From positions 9,837,177 through 9,901,176 of the forward strand of contig NC_092659.1 of the NCBI RefSeq assembly GCF_032118995.1: a stretch of 64,000 nucleotides of DNA. The letters run 5' to 3'. The translations under genes and the position numbers were made by a program. This stretch comes from Asterias amurensis. Its lineage: Eukaryota; Echinodermata; Asteroidea; Forcipulatida; Asteriidae. This document shows positions 50,183 through 63,300 of the stretch, one piece after another. Each line of letters starts with the position of its first letter. The first letter of the stretch is position 1. Below the pieces are notes generated by a model. It did not search any database. It was given only the letters and a program-made list of their open reading frames with translations, and was not told the origin of the DNA.

Positions 50183-51519
50183 GTTCAGACAGCGTACTAA
50201 CTTAGACCCGAACCGGTCTAACTTTTACGAGCAGCGGGGGGTGGTCGTAAAAATAAAAACCCATTGCGTTCAGACAGCACAGAGTTAAACCCGATCCGGT
50301 TTATCTTCGGTTTTAAGAGGTCAAAGTAGACGCGACCCCGTTGCTCTACATCCGGTTTTATTCATCAGATTCACGCACCGAGTATGCCGAGATACTGAGT
50401 GCCCCATGCCCTGGATGATCAGACAGGGCATAATTATTGGATACAAATGGCTCACTCGAACGCGGTAACAGTTTTACCGTTGGGAGGATAACATGAACAC
50501 GACTCGAAATTTTTTTTTTTTTTTAATTATTTTTTTAAACAAACAAAATATTGATACAAACCGCCGAGAAAACTCACCAAAATATTGTCCATATTCCATG
50601 AAACAGAACACGTTTCATTTTTGTGTTTTGTTTTATACCACTGTTTCCGATTTAATAAATACTTTTAGTTTGTACTTCAATCGATTGGAAGTTGCGATCT
50701 CTCAAAAGCTGGTGCCGCGATTTTTATTCCGATTCGTTCATAAACACAACTACACACGTGCAAGTTACGTAAATACATGTACTCTGCAGTATTTTCCCAA
50801 CTTCCCAACAACGTTGTGATATTGCTGGCGTAGGGAATTTCCCCTACACACAGCCTCGCGCCCACTGCAGTTCATTCTCCTAGATTGAAAGTACAGCACG
50901 CTAGTAACGGTGACGGCAATAGAAAGGCACATCCACGGGATCGGTGATGGATAACTATGGGATATCAGAGATTGATCACTATGGGATGGCAGCGCTGTAC
51001 ACATGTGAGAAGCATTACAAAATATGCTTCTTCGCTGCGCTCGTAGTATACGCATGAAAAACAGTTTCAATTTATTGTAGGACACTCAACAAAAAAAGCT
51101 TGGAAAATATAATTTTGCTTCAGAATTTAATGAATCATGGGCGTGGGCCTGTGTTAAACTGCATACACCGATCGAGAGGGTTTCGCCAACTCGGTAAGCG
51201 GCAAGAAATTAATATAATACTCGGTGCTTTTCAGCATCAGAGGCAACAGAAACCGTATACAAGCACTCCCGGTCCCGGGCGTGTGCATTGAACCACACAA
51301 TGGGTCGTCCGTTGTGAGTTAAAACCGGATGTCATTCTGTCCACACGCAGTGTTAAAAGATAAACCCGAACCGGTTTAGACTTAGACCGCCTCGCTGGAC
51401 GGTTTAAGTTTTGGGGTTTAAACCCGATCCGGTCTAACTTTATTTGCGTTCACACGCACAAAAGTTGAACCCGAACCGGTCTAAGTGGACTTAGACCAAC
51501 TTTAGTACGGCGTGTGAAC
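50183..51519. mobile_element. 1.34 kb DNA transposon, non-autonomous
   Basis: Ends GTTCAGACAGCGTACTAA and TTAGTACGGCGTGTGAAC are inverted with changes. Subterminal ACCCGAACCGGTCTA / ACCCGATCCGG motifs recur about six times near both ends, like transposase binding sites. Inner frames of about 60-110 codons are not recognised. Superfamily open. Confidence 0.6.
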
Positions 51520-51885
51520 GACCTCGATAATGACCTTAGTGTGATTAAGTCTATATAAGCTTATTATTTAAGCTTATAATCTCTTGTGGTAATTGGGTAT
51601 AGTAAAAACTGATTTGGAAATAAGCGGTTTCCAAGGAACAGTTATTTTCGTCTTTTTTTCCAACAAGCCATCGAAACTAATTACAAATTGCAACATTTTG
51701 ATCTGATGTATAAGTATGTTGACACAGTGTATCTTTGTTTGCTTAGGTTTATACACGCCCTGGTATACACTCATAAGTAATTTCCGGTACCTCCTCAACT
51801 TTATCCTTTCGATGTTGGGTGAATTGTCAGTTGTGCGGGGGCAGTAGTTTGAACTGCAAAACCTAATAGTCCAGAAAGCGTCGTC

Positions 51886-52186
51886 TTAAAGACATGGACA
51901 CTATTGGTAATTGTCAACATAAGCATGAAATAACAAACCGTCGAAGTTGCGAGAAGTTGCTTTCAGATGCTTGTTTTCGGAACTCAAAATCTAATTATGA
52001 GGTCTCGAAATCAAATTCTTGGAAAATAACTTCTTTTTCGAAAACTACGTTAGTTTATTGCTCCATGTTCAGAGGGAGCCGTCTCTCACAATGTTTTATA
52101 CTATCAACCTCTCCCCCATCTCGTTACTAAGTAATATGCTATAACAATTATTTTGCGTAATTACCAATCGTGTCCACTGCCTTTAA
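51886..52186 (-). repeat. R1 MITE copy 24
   Basis: TTAAAGACATGGACAC to GTCCACTGCCTTTAA with inner losses. Confidence 0.8.
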
Positions 52187-52334
52187 TTAACACGGTACAT
52201 TGAAACATTTGTATTTTTTAAAGTTCGATTAAAATTCTATGTTTAGGCCTATTTCCATTGAATTATAGAAATAAATGCAATTTATGGACTACCTTCAAAA
52301 GCGTCATGAAAGGAACAATACGTATTGTTGTTTT

Positions 52335-52490
52335 TGCTGACAAATCAGTTGCTGGCAGAGTGTAAGCACTTTATGTAATCCACCAAACAGGCCTACCTAT
52401 TGACAAACCGGTAGCAGTTTGAGATCGATCGGCCATCTGGGTCACAAGAAATTAGTGAAAACCCGATTACATATTTTGCAGTACCAGTAC
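52335..52490. repeat. R19 dispersed repeat, reversed
   Basis: Mirror of 21015 and 37875: TTTGAGATCGATCGGCC and AGTGAAAACCCGATTAC. Confidence 0.5.
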
Positions 52491-53560
52491 ATCGATTAAA
52501 ACAAATGAATAAAACGCTCACTGAGCGATAAACTCCAAACGGGAAATCAGTTATGTTTATTCAGCCATCATTTTGTGTAACAAAAAGGTAGTAACCGAAT
52601 GACAAAAATAAGTAATTATTCGGAACCATGTTCGTCACATTCCCTTCACTAACCGTTTGGAATAGTCTAGGTATAACGATGTAGGTATTACCTTCTTCAT
52701 GTTCCCATCATTTGAGCTAATAAACCGCGTAAAAATGTGTCGCACTTATTCAAATAATTAGGGCCTATGTAGGTAAACTAGCATGGCGTTAGAATGCCAA
52801 CTGTTAGGAAACTTTCCCCATGTCGAGTCCTATTGGAAACATTATGAAATTGAGTGACACTGGTCCCAAGCAACTGTGGTATAGTATTGCAACTGCATTA
52901 GGTCCTAGTACAAGGCGGTTGTAACTTAGTTTTGTAATTATGGGAAGACAACTTTGCATGAAATTGTGGTGGGTGGTCACAACATAGCAATAGCCTTGTT
53001 ACAATAAAACAGGAAAACCGGCTTTATGACTTTGAATCATCAGTGATACACCAAAAACAATTTGGTGACGAGTACGCTAAATTCTCAATAATCATCCCAC
53101 CCACTATTCTGGACTTTGTATTCAAATCCGTAACCTGTGCCATGCATTTAAAGCGCGCCATCGTAGATCGGAAGCAATGCTATCTCAGGTTGTTGGCATG
53201 GTGACCTCCCTGCAGTCTTCGGTGCATTTGCCGTGTCCGTCAGGGTGCCAGATACGGCAAAAGGTCACCGATTCGTTTCATATTGCCGCATTTTTGACGG
53301 TTAGCGCAGCTGCCAATAATTAATGACTTGAGATGAGACTACGTTTCAACGTCACTGATTGGTGGAATGTCATCAAAGCTGTGGCGCTGCGGCCTTTGAT
53401 AATAATATGGAATTGGGGCTTTTGAAATAATTCTGCAATCGGGAACATTATGCATCCAGCTGACGGAATTCCCTGGGACACGGTCTCAACAGATCAATAT
53501 TGGCCTCCCACAGCCCGCTAAAGACGGCTTACCCTATTTTGCTCAGTTTCTTCTTTAAGG
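52491..53560. other. Intergenic, unassigned
   Basis: No gene or shared repeat found. 53140-53540 is less AT-rich than its surroundings and free of known repeats. Confidence 0.3.
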
Positions 53561-53561
53561 C

Positions 53562-53598
53562 TTTTTTTTTTTTTTTTTTTTTTTTTTTTGGGGGGGGG
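53562..53598 (+). repeat. T run followed by G run
   Basis: About 28 T then 9 G. Confidence 0.95.
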
Positions 53599-53734
53599 CA
53601 CTCTCACTAGATTCATCAACAATGCTGTTTCCAGGAAACTCGTCCAACAAAACATAGTAATAAATTGTCATCGCACAGTCAGTTGCAGATGTTTGTTCAT
53701 GTCAATATTACACAACGTGAGAAAATACTGCATG

Positions 53735-53964
53735 CCATCCATTGCCAGGTACGACAGTGTCATTGCTAAAGTCATTGCTTTTCCTTCCGGCAACTAAATT
53801 CAACAACTTTTTATTTCTAAGTTTAATGGTCATTGTTTATAATTCTCTCCATCCATTGCCAGGTACGACAGTGTCATTGCTAAAGTCATTGCTTTTCCTT
53901 CCGGCAACTAAATTCAACAACTTTTTATTTCTAAGTTTAATGGTCATTGTTTATAATTCTCTCC
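53735..53964 (+). repeat. Tandem duplication of 114 bp
   Basis: CCATCCATTGCCAGGTACG starts at 53735 and again at 53849; the two copies look identical, so the event is recent. Confidence 0.92.
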
Positions 53965-54118
53965 AATGTCAACGCTAATGATGATGACAACATTTATTTC
54001 TTACCCAGCAAAAGCTCGTTGTAAACAAAACCTTCACCACGATGATATTGTCGAAACCTAATTCTTTAGCAATTAATCAGTATGAGCATTGAGCCAGATA
54101 AAATGCTTGAAAAGCTTA

Positions 54119-54306
54119 TTGGTTTTGGGTCTTACCCATACACCGATGTGTTTTCCCGAGTCCTGTGAACAATTATCACATTCACAGGCATATTACTCGG
54201 GTGGGATTCGAACCCACGACCCTTGCAATTCTAGAGTATCTTACCAACTACAGACCATACCGAGCTTTTCCAGTAGCTATAGGCACATCGGTGTATGGGT
54301 GAAAAC
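54119..54306 (-). repeat. tRNA-like SINE framed by inverted ends
   Basis: Minus strand has TGCAAGGGTCGTGGGTTCG and AATCCCACCCGAGTA. The whole is framed by ACCCATACACCGATGTG (54135) and CACATCGGTGTATGGGT (54284). Relative at 56692. Confidence 0.65.
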
Positions 54307-56116
54307 CAAAATTAATATCCTTTATTCCCGATTTCGCTTGATAAGCTATTGTGTTCATTTTAACCTTATAAAACAAATAATCTTCAGCATATACAAATTA
54401 CCGGAAGCCGTTGAACAAGAGGCGTTTATTTGTTCCCTGAGGGCTTATTACTTCTAAACATATTACCGTCAATGACACAAATCATGCATAAATAGTAAGC
54501 CTCTATCTTTGGAAATTTGAACTGAGATTCCAGTAATTTCCTGCAAGAATTTTGAAAACTAAATAGTTTCAGAAGTTCGGGCGGTGCAAGGACGATCAAA
54601 TATTGTCTAGATTGTACTGGCAGATTCGACTCGTTTCTCACGTAGCTGTCCCTACTTAGAAACCACAAAATAAGTCGGTGTTATCACGAGCCATACCGGT
54701 AGCCATGTGTTTATATTATATGTTATGAAGAGCATGTGGTTTGATTTTATCGGAAAAAAACTTCGCTATCGTTAACCGGTCATCACAAACTACCACCATG
54801 ACAAAGTATTTTTAAATATAGGAACAAAACGGTGGTGACATAGCCTACTGCCAGTGTCAAACAAATAATATTGTAAAAAAAAAAAATCTGTGTTGCACAG
54901 GCCTGCTAAACATGACCTTTTCATCTGATTAACAGAGTCTTCAACCGAAAGCCTCTCTGGACTTTCGAAACGTCAGGCCATTGATTTTGCATTGTCAATT
55001 TTCGACAATGATGAATTTATAATAAATAATTGCGCCTAATTGGGAGACTCAGGCTGTTTGCATTACCTTGAAGCAGTTAGCGAGAATTGTTGTTTGCAAC
55101 TGTGACTTGTGTAATATGTTCGTAAGCTATTATTTCCTTTTTCGACACCCACACTTAAATCTCAAACAAGTTTTACATGAGTCAACTCCAATGAGCGACA
55201 TACAAGCATATTATTGCCAAACAGAATGTCACAGAATGACAATAGAAAACTCTCTCTGACACAACATTATTTTGGTTTCAGATCAAACATTGTCAACCGG
55301 TGACTCTCACCAGCCAACTTTAGTCTTTCTCGTCATCCACCCCCTTCCCATTTGGTGTTACCATTCTAATTTTGGTCCTCCTTCTTAATTGATGCTTCCC
55401 TTCCCATATTTTGGTGCACCCTTCCCACTTCGTGCCCCTCCCCCATTTTATTTGATGGAAAGTATGCGCCCCGCCCATTGTGTAATCCCACAAGGCGCCC
55501 TCAATCGTCTATACCTATTCATTGTGTAAACATGACATGTATTTGGCACATTGGTGACATTGGCATACAGTACAGTGGAATGCGCATTGACCATTGTATC
55601 GTCGTCGCCACGTATTTCGTTATTGCTATTTTTACGGCGGAGGAAGGGTAGCTTTAGTCCGGAAACTGCTCTCTAAACATCATCAGCAGCATGACGTTTA
55701 CTATAATATGTAAGTTTTACATGGTTGAGTATCGGTGAAGATTTACCACACACAACAACAAGTCAGTGTCAGTGTAGGCTAAGTAATCACATTTAGATTT
55801 ACCCGGTAACTGTTACTCGTTTGATATTGAACGTCGAACGTAGTAACCAACTTCACGCCGGTATATATCTTAAACAATAAAAGACTCCACTCCCTGCAAT
55901 CAAATTAAAGTTCATGCCACTTCGTAGCCCCACTTGTTGTGTGGCAAAGGCTAGGTGAATCCTTAGTCACACGTCCATACCATTTCTTTATGCAGCTAAC
56001 TAAGAAATAACCAAAAATGTCATATGCTGGCACATTCCCTACGAGCCACTCTGCAGTTTAAACCGGCTACCTTGCTACTTTTCTCCGACTCTAATTTCCT
56101 CGTTTTGTACACCGCA
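54307..56116. other. Intergenic, mostly unassigned
   Basis: No gene seen. Near 54937-54975 CTTTCGAAACGTCAGGCC recalls Penelope tails. A pyrimidine-rich strip lies at 55320-55450. Confidence 0.3.
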
Positions 56117-56173
56117 GCCATTTTGGAATATGCCAATCAGCATGACGTCATCGGCCGGCTGAGCTGTGGGCGG
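56117..56173 (+). promoter_or_regulatory. Promoter-like cluster upstream of GCC2
   Basis: Within 57 bases: YY1-type GCCATTTT (56117), CCAAT (56133), a full CRE TGACGTCA (56143) and a GC box GGGCGG (56168). It lies 1.1 kb before the GCC2 ATG, with a MITE inserted between. It could also serve a minus-strand gene, but none is seen within 7 kb. Motif meanings are established for vertebrates; function here is inferred. Confidence 0.4.
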
Positions 56174-56204
56174 AGTGTGTAGAGCGCGTATACAATTCAA
56201 CGGC

Positions 56205-56648
56205 TACTTCTAGAAACTTTAAGGCTCACCTGTGAGCCTTATAGGGGTCTCATATTTAGGGCCTCCTTAACGCTATACGTTTTTCAAATCAGCGTTGATG
56301 GGTGAAAGTTTTACGACCGTTAGCAAGCCAGAACTGAAGTTTCCTGTGTACTGTACACCTAAAGCTTTCCCCACCCTACTCAATATACACTCATAATGCT
56401 TGCATTTCCTTTTTGTTGAGTGAAATTAAAAAACATCGTCAAAAAAACAATTTTCTGCTCGGTACTCACTGTTGTTTTCTGCCACATCGCACGTTTTTTG
56501 ACTTCTCAATAATGCTCAACGCTTTATCTTTTGGTCACTTTCACCTTTCACCCATCAACGCTGATTTGAAAAACATATAGCGTTAAGGAGGCCCTAAATA
56601 TGAGACCCCTATAAGGCTCACAGGGGAGCCTTATAGTTTCTAGAAGTA
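56205..56648. repeat. R16 MITE with long inverted ends and 9 bp target duplication
   Basis: Ends of about 110 bases mirror each other (TACTTCTAGAAACT, GAGCCTTATAGGGGTCTC, TTAGGGCCTCCTTAACGC). TTCAACGGC at 56196 and TTCAATGGC at 56649 look like a 9-base target duplication with one change. Long inverted ends plus 9 bases fit Mutator-like elements. It sits between the promoter-like cluster and the GCC2 start. Confidence 0.78.
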
Positions 56649-56691
56649 TTCAATGGCTATTTTATGTGAACTAAGCTTGGGTACCGGGCAA

Positions 56692-56855
56692 TCTCGGTAG
56701 TCAAGATGGTAAGACACTGCTCTAGAATTACAAGGGTCGTGGGTTCGAATCCCACCCGAGTTAATGCCTTTAATGATATTTATTTCACAGGACTCGGGGG
56801 GAAAGTACTGATTAAACAGTGCTAACACACATCGGTTTATGGGTAAAAACCAAAG
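56692..56855 (+). repeat. tRNA-like SINE
   Basis: TCTCGGTAGTCAAGATGG (A box) and CGTGGGTTCGAATCCCACC (B box), then a body with TTTCACAGGACTCGGG and ACACATCGGTTTATGGG. Same family as 54119. Confidence 0.7.
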
Positions 56856-56862
56856 TTTATAA

Positions 56863-57245
56863 TATGGTTTATAAGTTATCACACAATCGCGAGTGGAATA
56901 CGGAAAAATAAAGCTCTTCTGCGTCCCATATCCAACAAGACCTAAGGCCGGATATGGGACACAGACGAGCTATATCCGTATTCCTCAAGTGCGCGTGTGT
57001 TGACGATTTATCTTCAAGCCTCATTGAAGTCTTTCAGTTTAAAATTTCAGAGCGTAATTTCATGACAAACAGCATTCAGGTGCAGAGTTTAGAATGTTAT
57101 TTTTTGCACCTTGACCGTTTGCAGAGCGTGACACATTGGCACCTACAATAGTGCAATATAAAAATTGGGAGTAGGTTATCGTCTGATATCACACTCCGTT
57201 TCGAACAGCTGATTGGATGGTTAGTGCGTATTGGAAGATAAAATA
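56863..57245. repeat. R10 repeat copy
   Basis: GAGTGGAATACGGAAAAAT, CCCATATCCAAC facing GGATATGGGAC, GATTTATCTTCAAGC and a closing GGAAGATAAAAT; as at 11850-12375. It ends 68 bases before the GCC2 ATG. Confidence 0.65.
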
Positions 57246-57312
57246 CAAAACCATTTACATTTATATTGTTTATCCCAGAGATTGAACCGAAAGTACATAA
57301 CATTCGGCAGCA

Positions 57313-57390
57313 ATGGCTAGTCAGGATCAAGTACCACCGGCCAATGGTGAAGGCGGAGAGGCTAAATCAACCCCTGGTAAAACTGGAAAG
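57313..57390 (+). CDS. GCC2: GCC2 exon 1
   Basis: ATG in context GCAATGG; MASQDQVPPANGEGG then KSTPGKTGK; 26 codons, phase 0, donor GTAAAT at 57391. Low-complexity start as in other GCC2 proteins. Confidence 0.75.
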
Positions 57391-60300
57391 GTAAATTAGT
57401 ACAAGGTTTGAAACTTCAATTAAGGTTGACCCTCCTCTGGGGGAGGAAGATGTAGGCGTTGCCAAGGGGGGGGGATGGGGCTTGGCAAAGGGGGGAGATG
57501 GGTAGTGGCTAAGAGGTGGGGGATGGTCGAGGGGCGGGTGGTAGGGGGCGTTGCCAAGGAGGGGGGAATGGGCTCAGCCAACTTCACTTGGTTATATCTT
57601 CCAACAACCATTAGGAACCATTCTGCGGAAGAGTTCAAAGCATTTGCGTGTCATGACCTAGCGGTTAAGACACTGGATTCAGGCTCTGGTGTTTGATCAG
57701 GAGAGTGTGGGTTTGAGTCCCGGTCATGACACTTGCTACTTAAAATCGGGAGGTACCAGTAGTGCTTTCTGCTCCACCAGCCAGGCTTCTGATTGATGAT
57801 ATCCAAGCATACATCTGTATGGACTGTAAAGAGAAAAAAAACACAAAAATTTTTACATCTGGCTATGCCCCATAGTCATAATGAGTTGATGTGGCTGCCT
57901 GCCAAAGGTGCCCTTGCATGCCTGCTTCTCGAATACGTTGTAGCCACGCCTTTCCCAATTCAGCTCTTAGCTTTGAGTAAGGTTGATTAGCCTCCCAAAT
58001 TATTGTTATATTATTATAAAGGCGGTAACCCTAGGAGTACATGTAGGTGGCAACAGCCTCTGGGAAAAAAAGAATTGTAGCCCACACCTTGAAGTGGCCT
58101 TCAGGCCTTTGTGTCTGGCGACTTGCATACAAAAAAAATATGAGCTTTAGTTTTGACTGTTAATGGCGTGCAATTCAGCTTGTGGCTGCGATGCATGACA
58201 TGATCATAACAGACTATTATGAATGATTGAATGAATGAACCTGAATGGTGTGCACTGAGGGATGAGTGTACTGCACAAATGCATTCATCTCTAATGGAAG
58301 TTACTCAGACAGCAATAACAAATGCAAAATAATTGTTATTTCGACCCTAGCAGAGTCGTTTTCAAAAGCTAAGTAACAACACATGATGCTCAGGTATACT
58401 GGGGTATGTTTTTTGTTCATTTCTGGAAGATGAATTTTATTCAAGCTACTTTAATATACAAAACTACACAAACTTCTGTTAAAACCAGTTACTTTTAGAA
58501 CGATACGTAAAGAGCAATGGCAAATGACAAAAGCAGGAAATTTTATGTAGGGGTAAAAGTTCGATTTTTTTGAGTCAAAAGTTTGACTCCATAAAATGGC
58601 CGACCGTGTTAGTTTATGACATAAAAGGAAAACCGTGCAATTTCGAGACATATTTGTGTTGAACATTATATTCTACTTTTAAAACATCTTTCCAACCAAA
58701 TTATGCATTTTATAACAAATGGTTTCAAACGCTTTTTCGTGGACCAACTCGTCAGAGCCAAGTCTATATGTCCCTTTAAACTGACACTCAAACCATTTAA
58801 CCAGTCAATCCAGACCTATACCTTAACCCAGCAATCCCATGTAGTACCAGATCATACCACCCAAATAAATATCAGATCATCCCAGGTAGGATACAGTCAT
58901 TCTCAAACTCATTTTTTCCCAAGAACCGTCATCTGGTGGAACTCACTCCCCGGCAACACCATCACCTCCCCTTCAGTTGAGGTATTCAGGGGAGTGGTGA
59001 CTGCTCACCTATAAGCAGCAATGAGTCTTTTTTACCTCCTTGCACCTTGTTCAAACGCACCCCTGCACCGCTCATGGACAAGTTGTCCCTCGGCTCTACG
59101 TCCTGTCTTATGGACCCGACCGAGTATCCGTAGAAGTAGAAGTAAGCTTCTAATTGGGCATGGATTTGGGATTGGTTTGACCCTGTGATCCTTGTGTATT
59201 GTAGGAAATGTTGATGTTTTGTTTTGCGTTGCTCTATAGTAAGGCTATATTAATCAACAACTCGGTCAGAAAAAATGTATTCAAACCTAATGCACTAAAT
59301 GTATGACAGCTATTGCATATAAATATGCAGTGTTTGTAAACTTCAACCGAACATATTTCAATTGACGTTGTAGTCTATATGTAATGCTTTAAAATTACAT
59401 TTTAAACATTTGTTTGTTGTTGCCAACTTTGGAATAAATGTCTAAACTACTTGTACATGGGCTGTAGGCATTAAAGTTAACGTGCTCAGTTCATGTTGCA
59501 CACCATATGCAATTTTGTGTTTTTGCTTACACCTGTTCCAAAAAAATTATTTTATTTTATCGATTAAGTTTTTAAATTTAAATGTTTTAGATCATACTAC
59601 AAATGTAGACTCGTGTTTGTACAGCATATTGACTTTTTCTGTTGACATTTAGCAACCCTAGTGACAGCAGCTGCCATCCCTACATGTAGATAGCTCTTCT
59701 GTCTGCTTTTATCATAACAAATTCTGTGCAAATCTCCACCCTAAAAATAAATTATAGGTACCGGTAACCAATTTGGGAGGAAGATAAACTAATTAAATTG
59801 CAAATAAGGCAGGGGAGGTGAATAAAGAAAAATTAACTAGCATACAATTTGAACCTGAAACCTCCGGAGTAACGTTCCGGTGCTCTGCTAACTGAGCTAC
59901 CAGCCCTTTTCTGCCAGGCTGTCTATTTTTCCAATAATCTTTGCTACACAATATTAATGTTACAGGATTGGACAGGTTTACATGTAGTAGCTTGATAAAG
60001 TCCTCACCATGCTAACCCAGCTATGTAAACCAGGCTCTGCATTTAACAAGGATGTGATTTCTCCATTTTTAACCAGAAATCTGTTTTTTTGTTAAAGGCA
60101 GTGGACACTATTGGTACATGTAATTACTCAAAATAATTGTTAGCATAAAACCTTACTTGGTAACAAGAAATGGGGAGAGGTTGGTAATATAAAACATTGT
60201 GAGAAATGGCTCCCTCTGAAGTGGAGTAGTTTTTTGACAAAGAAGTAATTTCCACAAATTTGATTTTGAGACCTTAAGTTTAGAATTTGAGGTTTCAAAA

Positions 60301-63300
60301 TCAAGCATCATCTGAAAGTACACTCTGTTTGACAAGGGTGTTTTTTTCTTTCATTATTATCTCGCAATTTCGACGACCGACTGAGCTCAAATTTGCATGG
60401 GTTTGTTATTTTATGCATTTGTGGAGATACACCAAGTGAGAAGACTGGTCTTTGACAATTACCAATTAGTGTCCAGTGTCTTTAAACCCCCCCCCCCCCA
60501 AAAAAAAAAAAAAAGAAAAAAAAAAAAAAAAAACCCAATTAACCACAATATACATCAAAAGTTAATCAATTTTTTGAAAATAATAAAAGACATAATTTAG
60601 TTTGTGTTATTTTTATAACTTCAATCAAATTCAAGATGAAATGAAGATGAAACCATATGGAACAACCCAGATTGGGCTTTCAAACTTTGCGCTTGCAAGC
60701 TTTCATGCTTTGCGCTCATACATGTAGTTCAGGTTTTTGTTTTCAACAGCCTATCACATCCCTGGCATTAAGCCAGGAAAAACCTGCATGGTTTGATTGG
60801 ATTGCATGATTAAACATCAAACCAAGGCTAGACATACAACTCTAATTAGCATGGACTCTGTGAAGACCTAGCCCATGGCCAAAGCATGGTGACTTCAGCT
60901 AAAAAAAACTACTTTGAGTATCGAGAGTCTGTAAATAAAGCGTTATCATCATGCTGCCTCCATCTAGGTCATATTCCTCGTATCGAATAACAATAATAAA
61001 TGTTAATAAACGTTTTCATAATAGGAACCAGACTATTTTGTTCTTTTACATGTAGCCTTGGTTTGGTAACATTGGTCTATACTGTTCCAACTGACTAAAG
61101 TTTATTCATGTGTTTTTTCATATTGAACTTTTATCTTCTGCAGTTGGATAGCTTAGCCAAGGACGACCTGATTAAGTATGTGAAGAAACAAGCCATGCAG
61201 ATGCAGAAGCTGAAAGCCCAGTGTGAAAGTAAGTCCTTTCTTATTATTTTTAGGTGTGTTTTGTTTGGATCATTGTGTTTTACTTTTACAATATCTTTCT
61301 ACCCATATGCATTTTATTAAAAACAGTTACAAACGCTTTTCAAAGACCGCTCGGCCGATCCAAGGCAACGTGTTCCTTTAAATGCGTTTAAAAGATGGTA
61401 ACCTGATGTAAACATATTTGAAGTAATTAGTAGATCCCAACCATTCAATTCAATCCAATAAATTCAATTCAATTAAATTTATTTATTTTATCACAGTTTA
61501 AAAGAAAAAAAGTAACAAATATTGTCCATGCATGTTTGCACTAAAAACATTCAAATTCGATTCTAATTACAAACAAACATTACGTTTTAAAAACACAATA
61601 ATTAATTACAAAAATTTAGTTATACACAATAAATGCATGTAGTTCATATTTTAACAAAGAGAGAAACATTTCAAAATCTTACCATCAACCATTTATTACT
61701 TGGTGTTCCCCGTTACATTGTCAATCCCCATGACCATTGAAATAATGTTAAAAAGAAAGTAATGACAAGACATAAAACTAGCGTTAGATTAGCTTCCCTG
61801 GGTCCACCCCGTAGTGCTCACTCAGGTGAGCCCCTGACAAGAGCTAACTGAACAATCACTCACCGCTCTCGTAGTGACGTCATGCACCTGGGGCCAGCCC
61901 TCAAGCAGGGCACTGGGGGCTGACCCGGGTGAGTCCCCGGAACAACGTCAAAGCTATTCGAAGGCACAGGGGGCAGACTTGGGTCGACCCAGGGAAGCTA
62001 AACAACGCTTCTTATTTATAATAAATAATGTAACAAAACTGTTTTTTCTTGAACTGTGACCTGTATGTCACAATTTGTGTCCCACATTAATGGAATGACC
62101 CATTGACCTTTGTCATTCAGAGCTTACCAAGGAGGCAAATGAGATGAGTAATCAGCAGAGTCCATCAGGTGACGCTGAATACAGTGCTAAGATGGTAGAG
62201 CTTGAAGCTAGAGCTAAGACAGCTGAGGAAGAGTTGGCTGAGTTGAAGGAGGAACGAGAAGGAATGCTCACAACTTATAACACTATACAACAACAACAGG
62301 AGCAGAATCTAGAAACACACAAGGTATACTCATGATAATGTTAAATGAACATTACAGAATTGGTTTTGCTAACAAAATAGTTGCTGACAGTAATAATAAT
62401 AATAATAATAATAATAACCCGTTTTTATATAGCTCTTTTTACACCTGGAGGAAGCCCAAAGCGCTTCACATTATTACCTCTGGTCACTGGGCCTTAAATC
62501 ACTCCTTAAACCATCTCAGCTCCCTGGTGGGGAGTATGCAGCCTATGCATGCAGTGTATTTATGCAGTGTAAGGCAACTTGTTCCAAAGACGTGGGCAGC
62601 ATGTGAGAAAGGCAGTCTCCTCATGAATGATTAGACATGGGCTCAATAAGGAGGCTAGAATTATAAGACTGGAGTTTGTGAGGAGGATTGTATGAGCTGA
62701 GAATGAGGTGCATTGTTGGTGAGCGATATATAAATATCCATTCTGATTGGTCGAGAGGGCACCATGTGAGGTGTTTAAAAGGATGATATAAAGACATTAA
62801 TACATGATACTGGATCTTATGCATGACGCCATTTACACCTAACACAATCATTACGTACCAGTACTAAAGAAAACACCCCAAACTATGAGCATGCGAGCGT
62901 ACGAACTACCGTTGAGCGTCTATAATATTTTAACCCTTCGCGAAAAAAGGAGCCCGATTACATGACAACAGTTGAAAATTCTTTTGATTTAGTTTAAAGA
63001 TTTTCCAATTTTATTACGCTTTTTAGCAAAAGGGCATTTATGAATGGGAATAAAAGAGTAGTGGCTCGGTCTTTAATGTCTATGGCAATTGCAATAAAGG
63101 CCCTCGCCTTTGGTCTTTTATCACTCGACCACAAGCCTGCCAGTTTTAATCGGCCGCTTAATACCTCGTTGCCTACTCTTTTATTCCCTTATTGCATGGA
63201 ATCAGGAAGGTTTTGAGCGGTTAGGCCTGGGTTCCTGGAAAGTTTCAGTCCAACCTACATGTGTCCGTTTTATTTTTGGATTACCAGGAAGAAAACTTGT

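Noticed and set aside
57475-57696. 73-codon glycine-rich frame behind GCC2 exon 1
   Set aside because: It lies in a low-complexity G-rich intron stretch. The exon 1 donor at 57391 joins to exon 2 with family homology.
59862-59912. tRNA gene on the minus strand
   Set aside because: A-box region is good, but the T arm and acceptor stem do not pair and the anticodon loop lacks the usual T before the anticodon.
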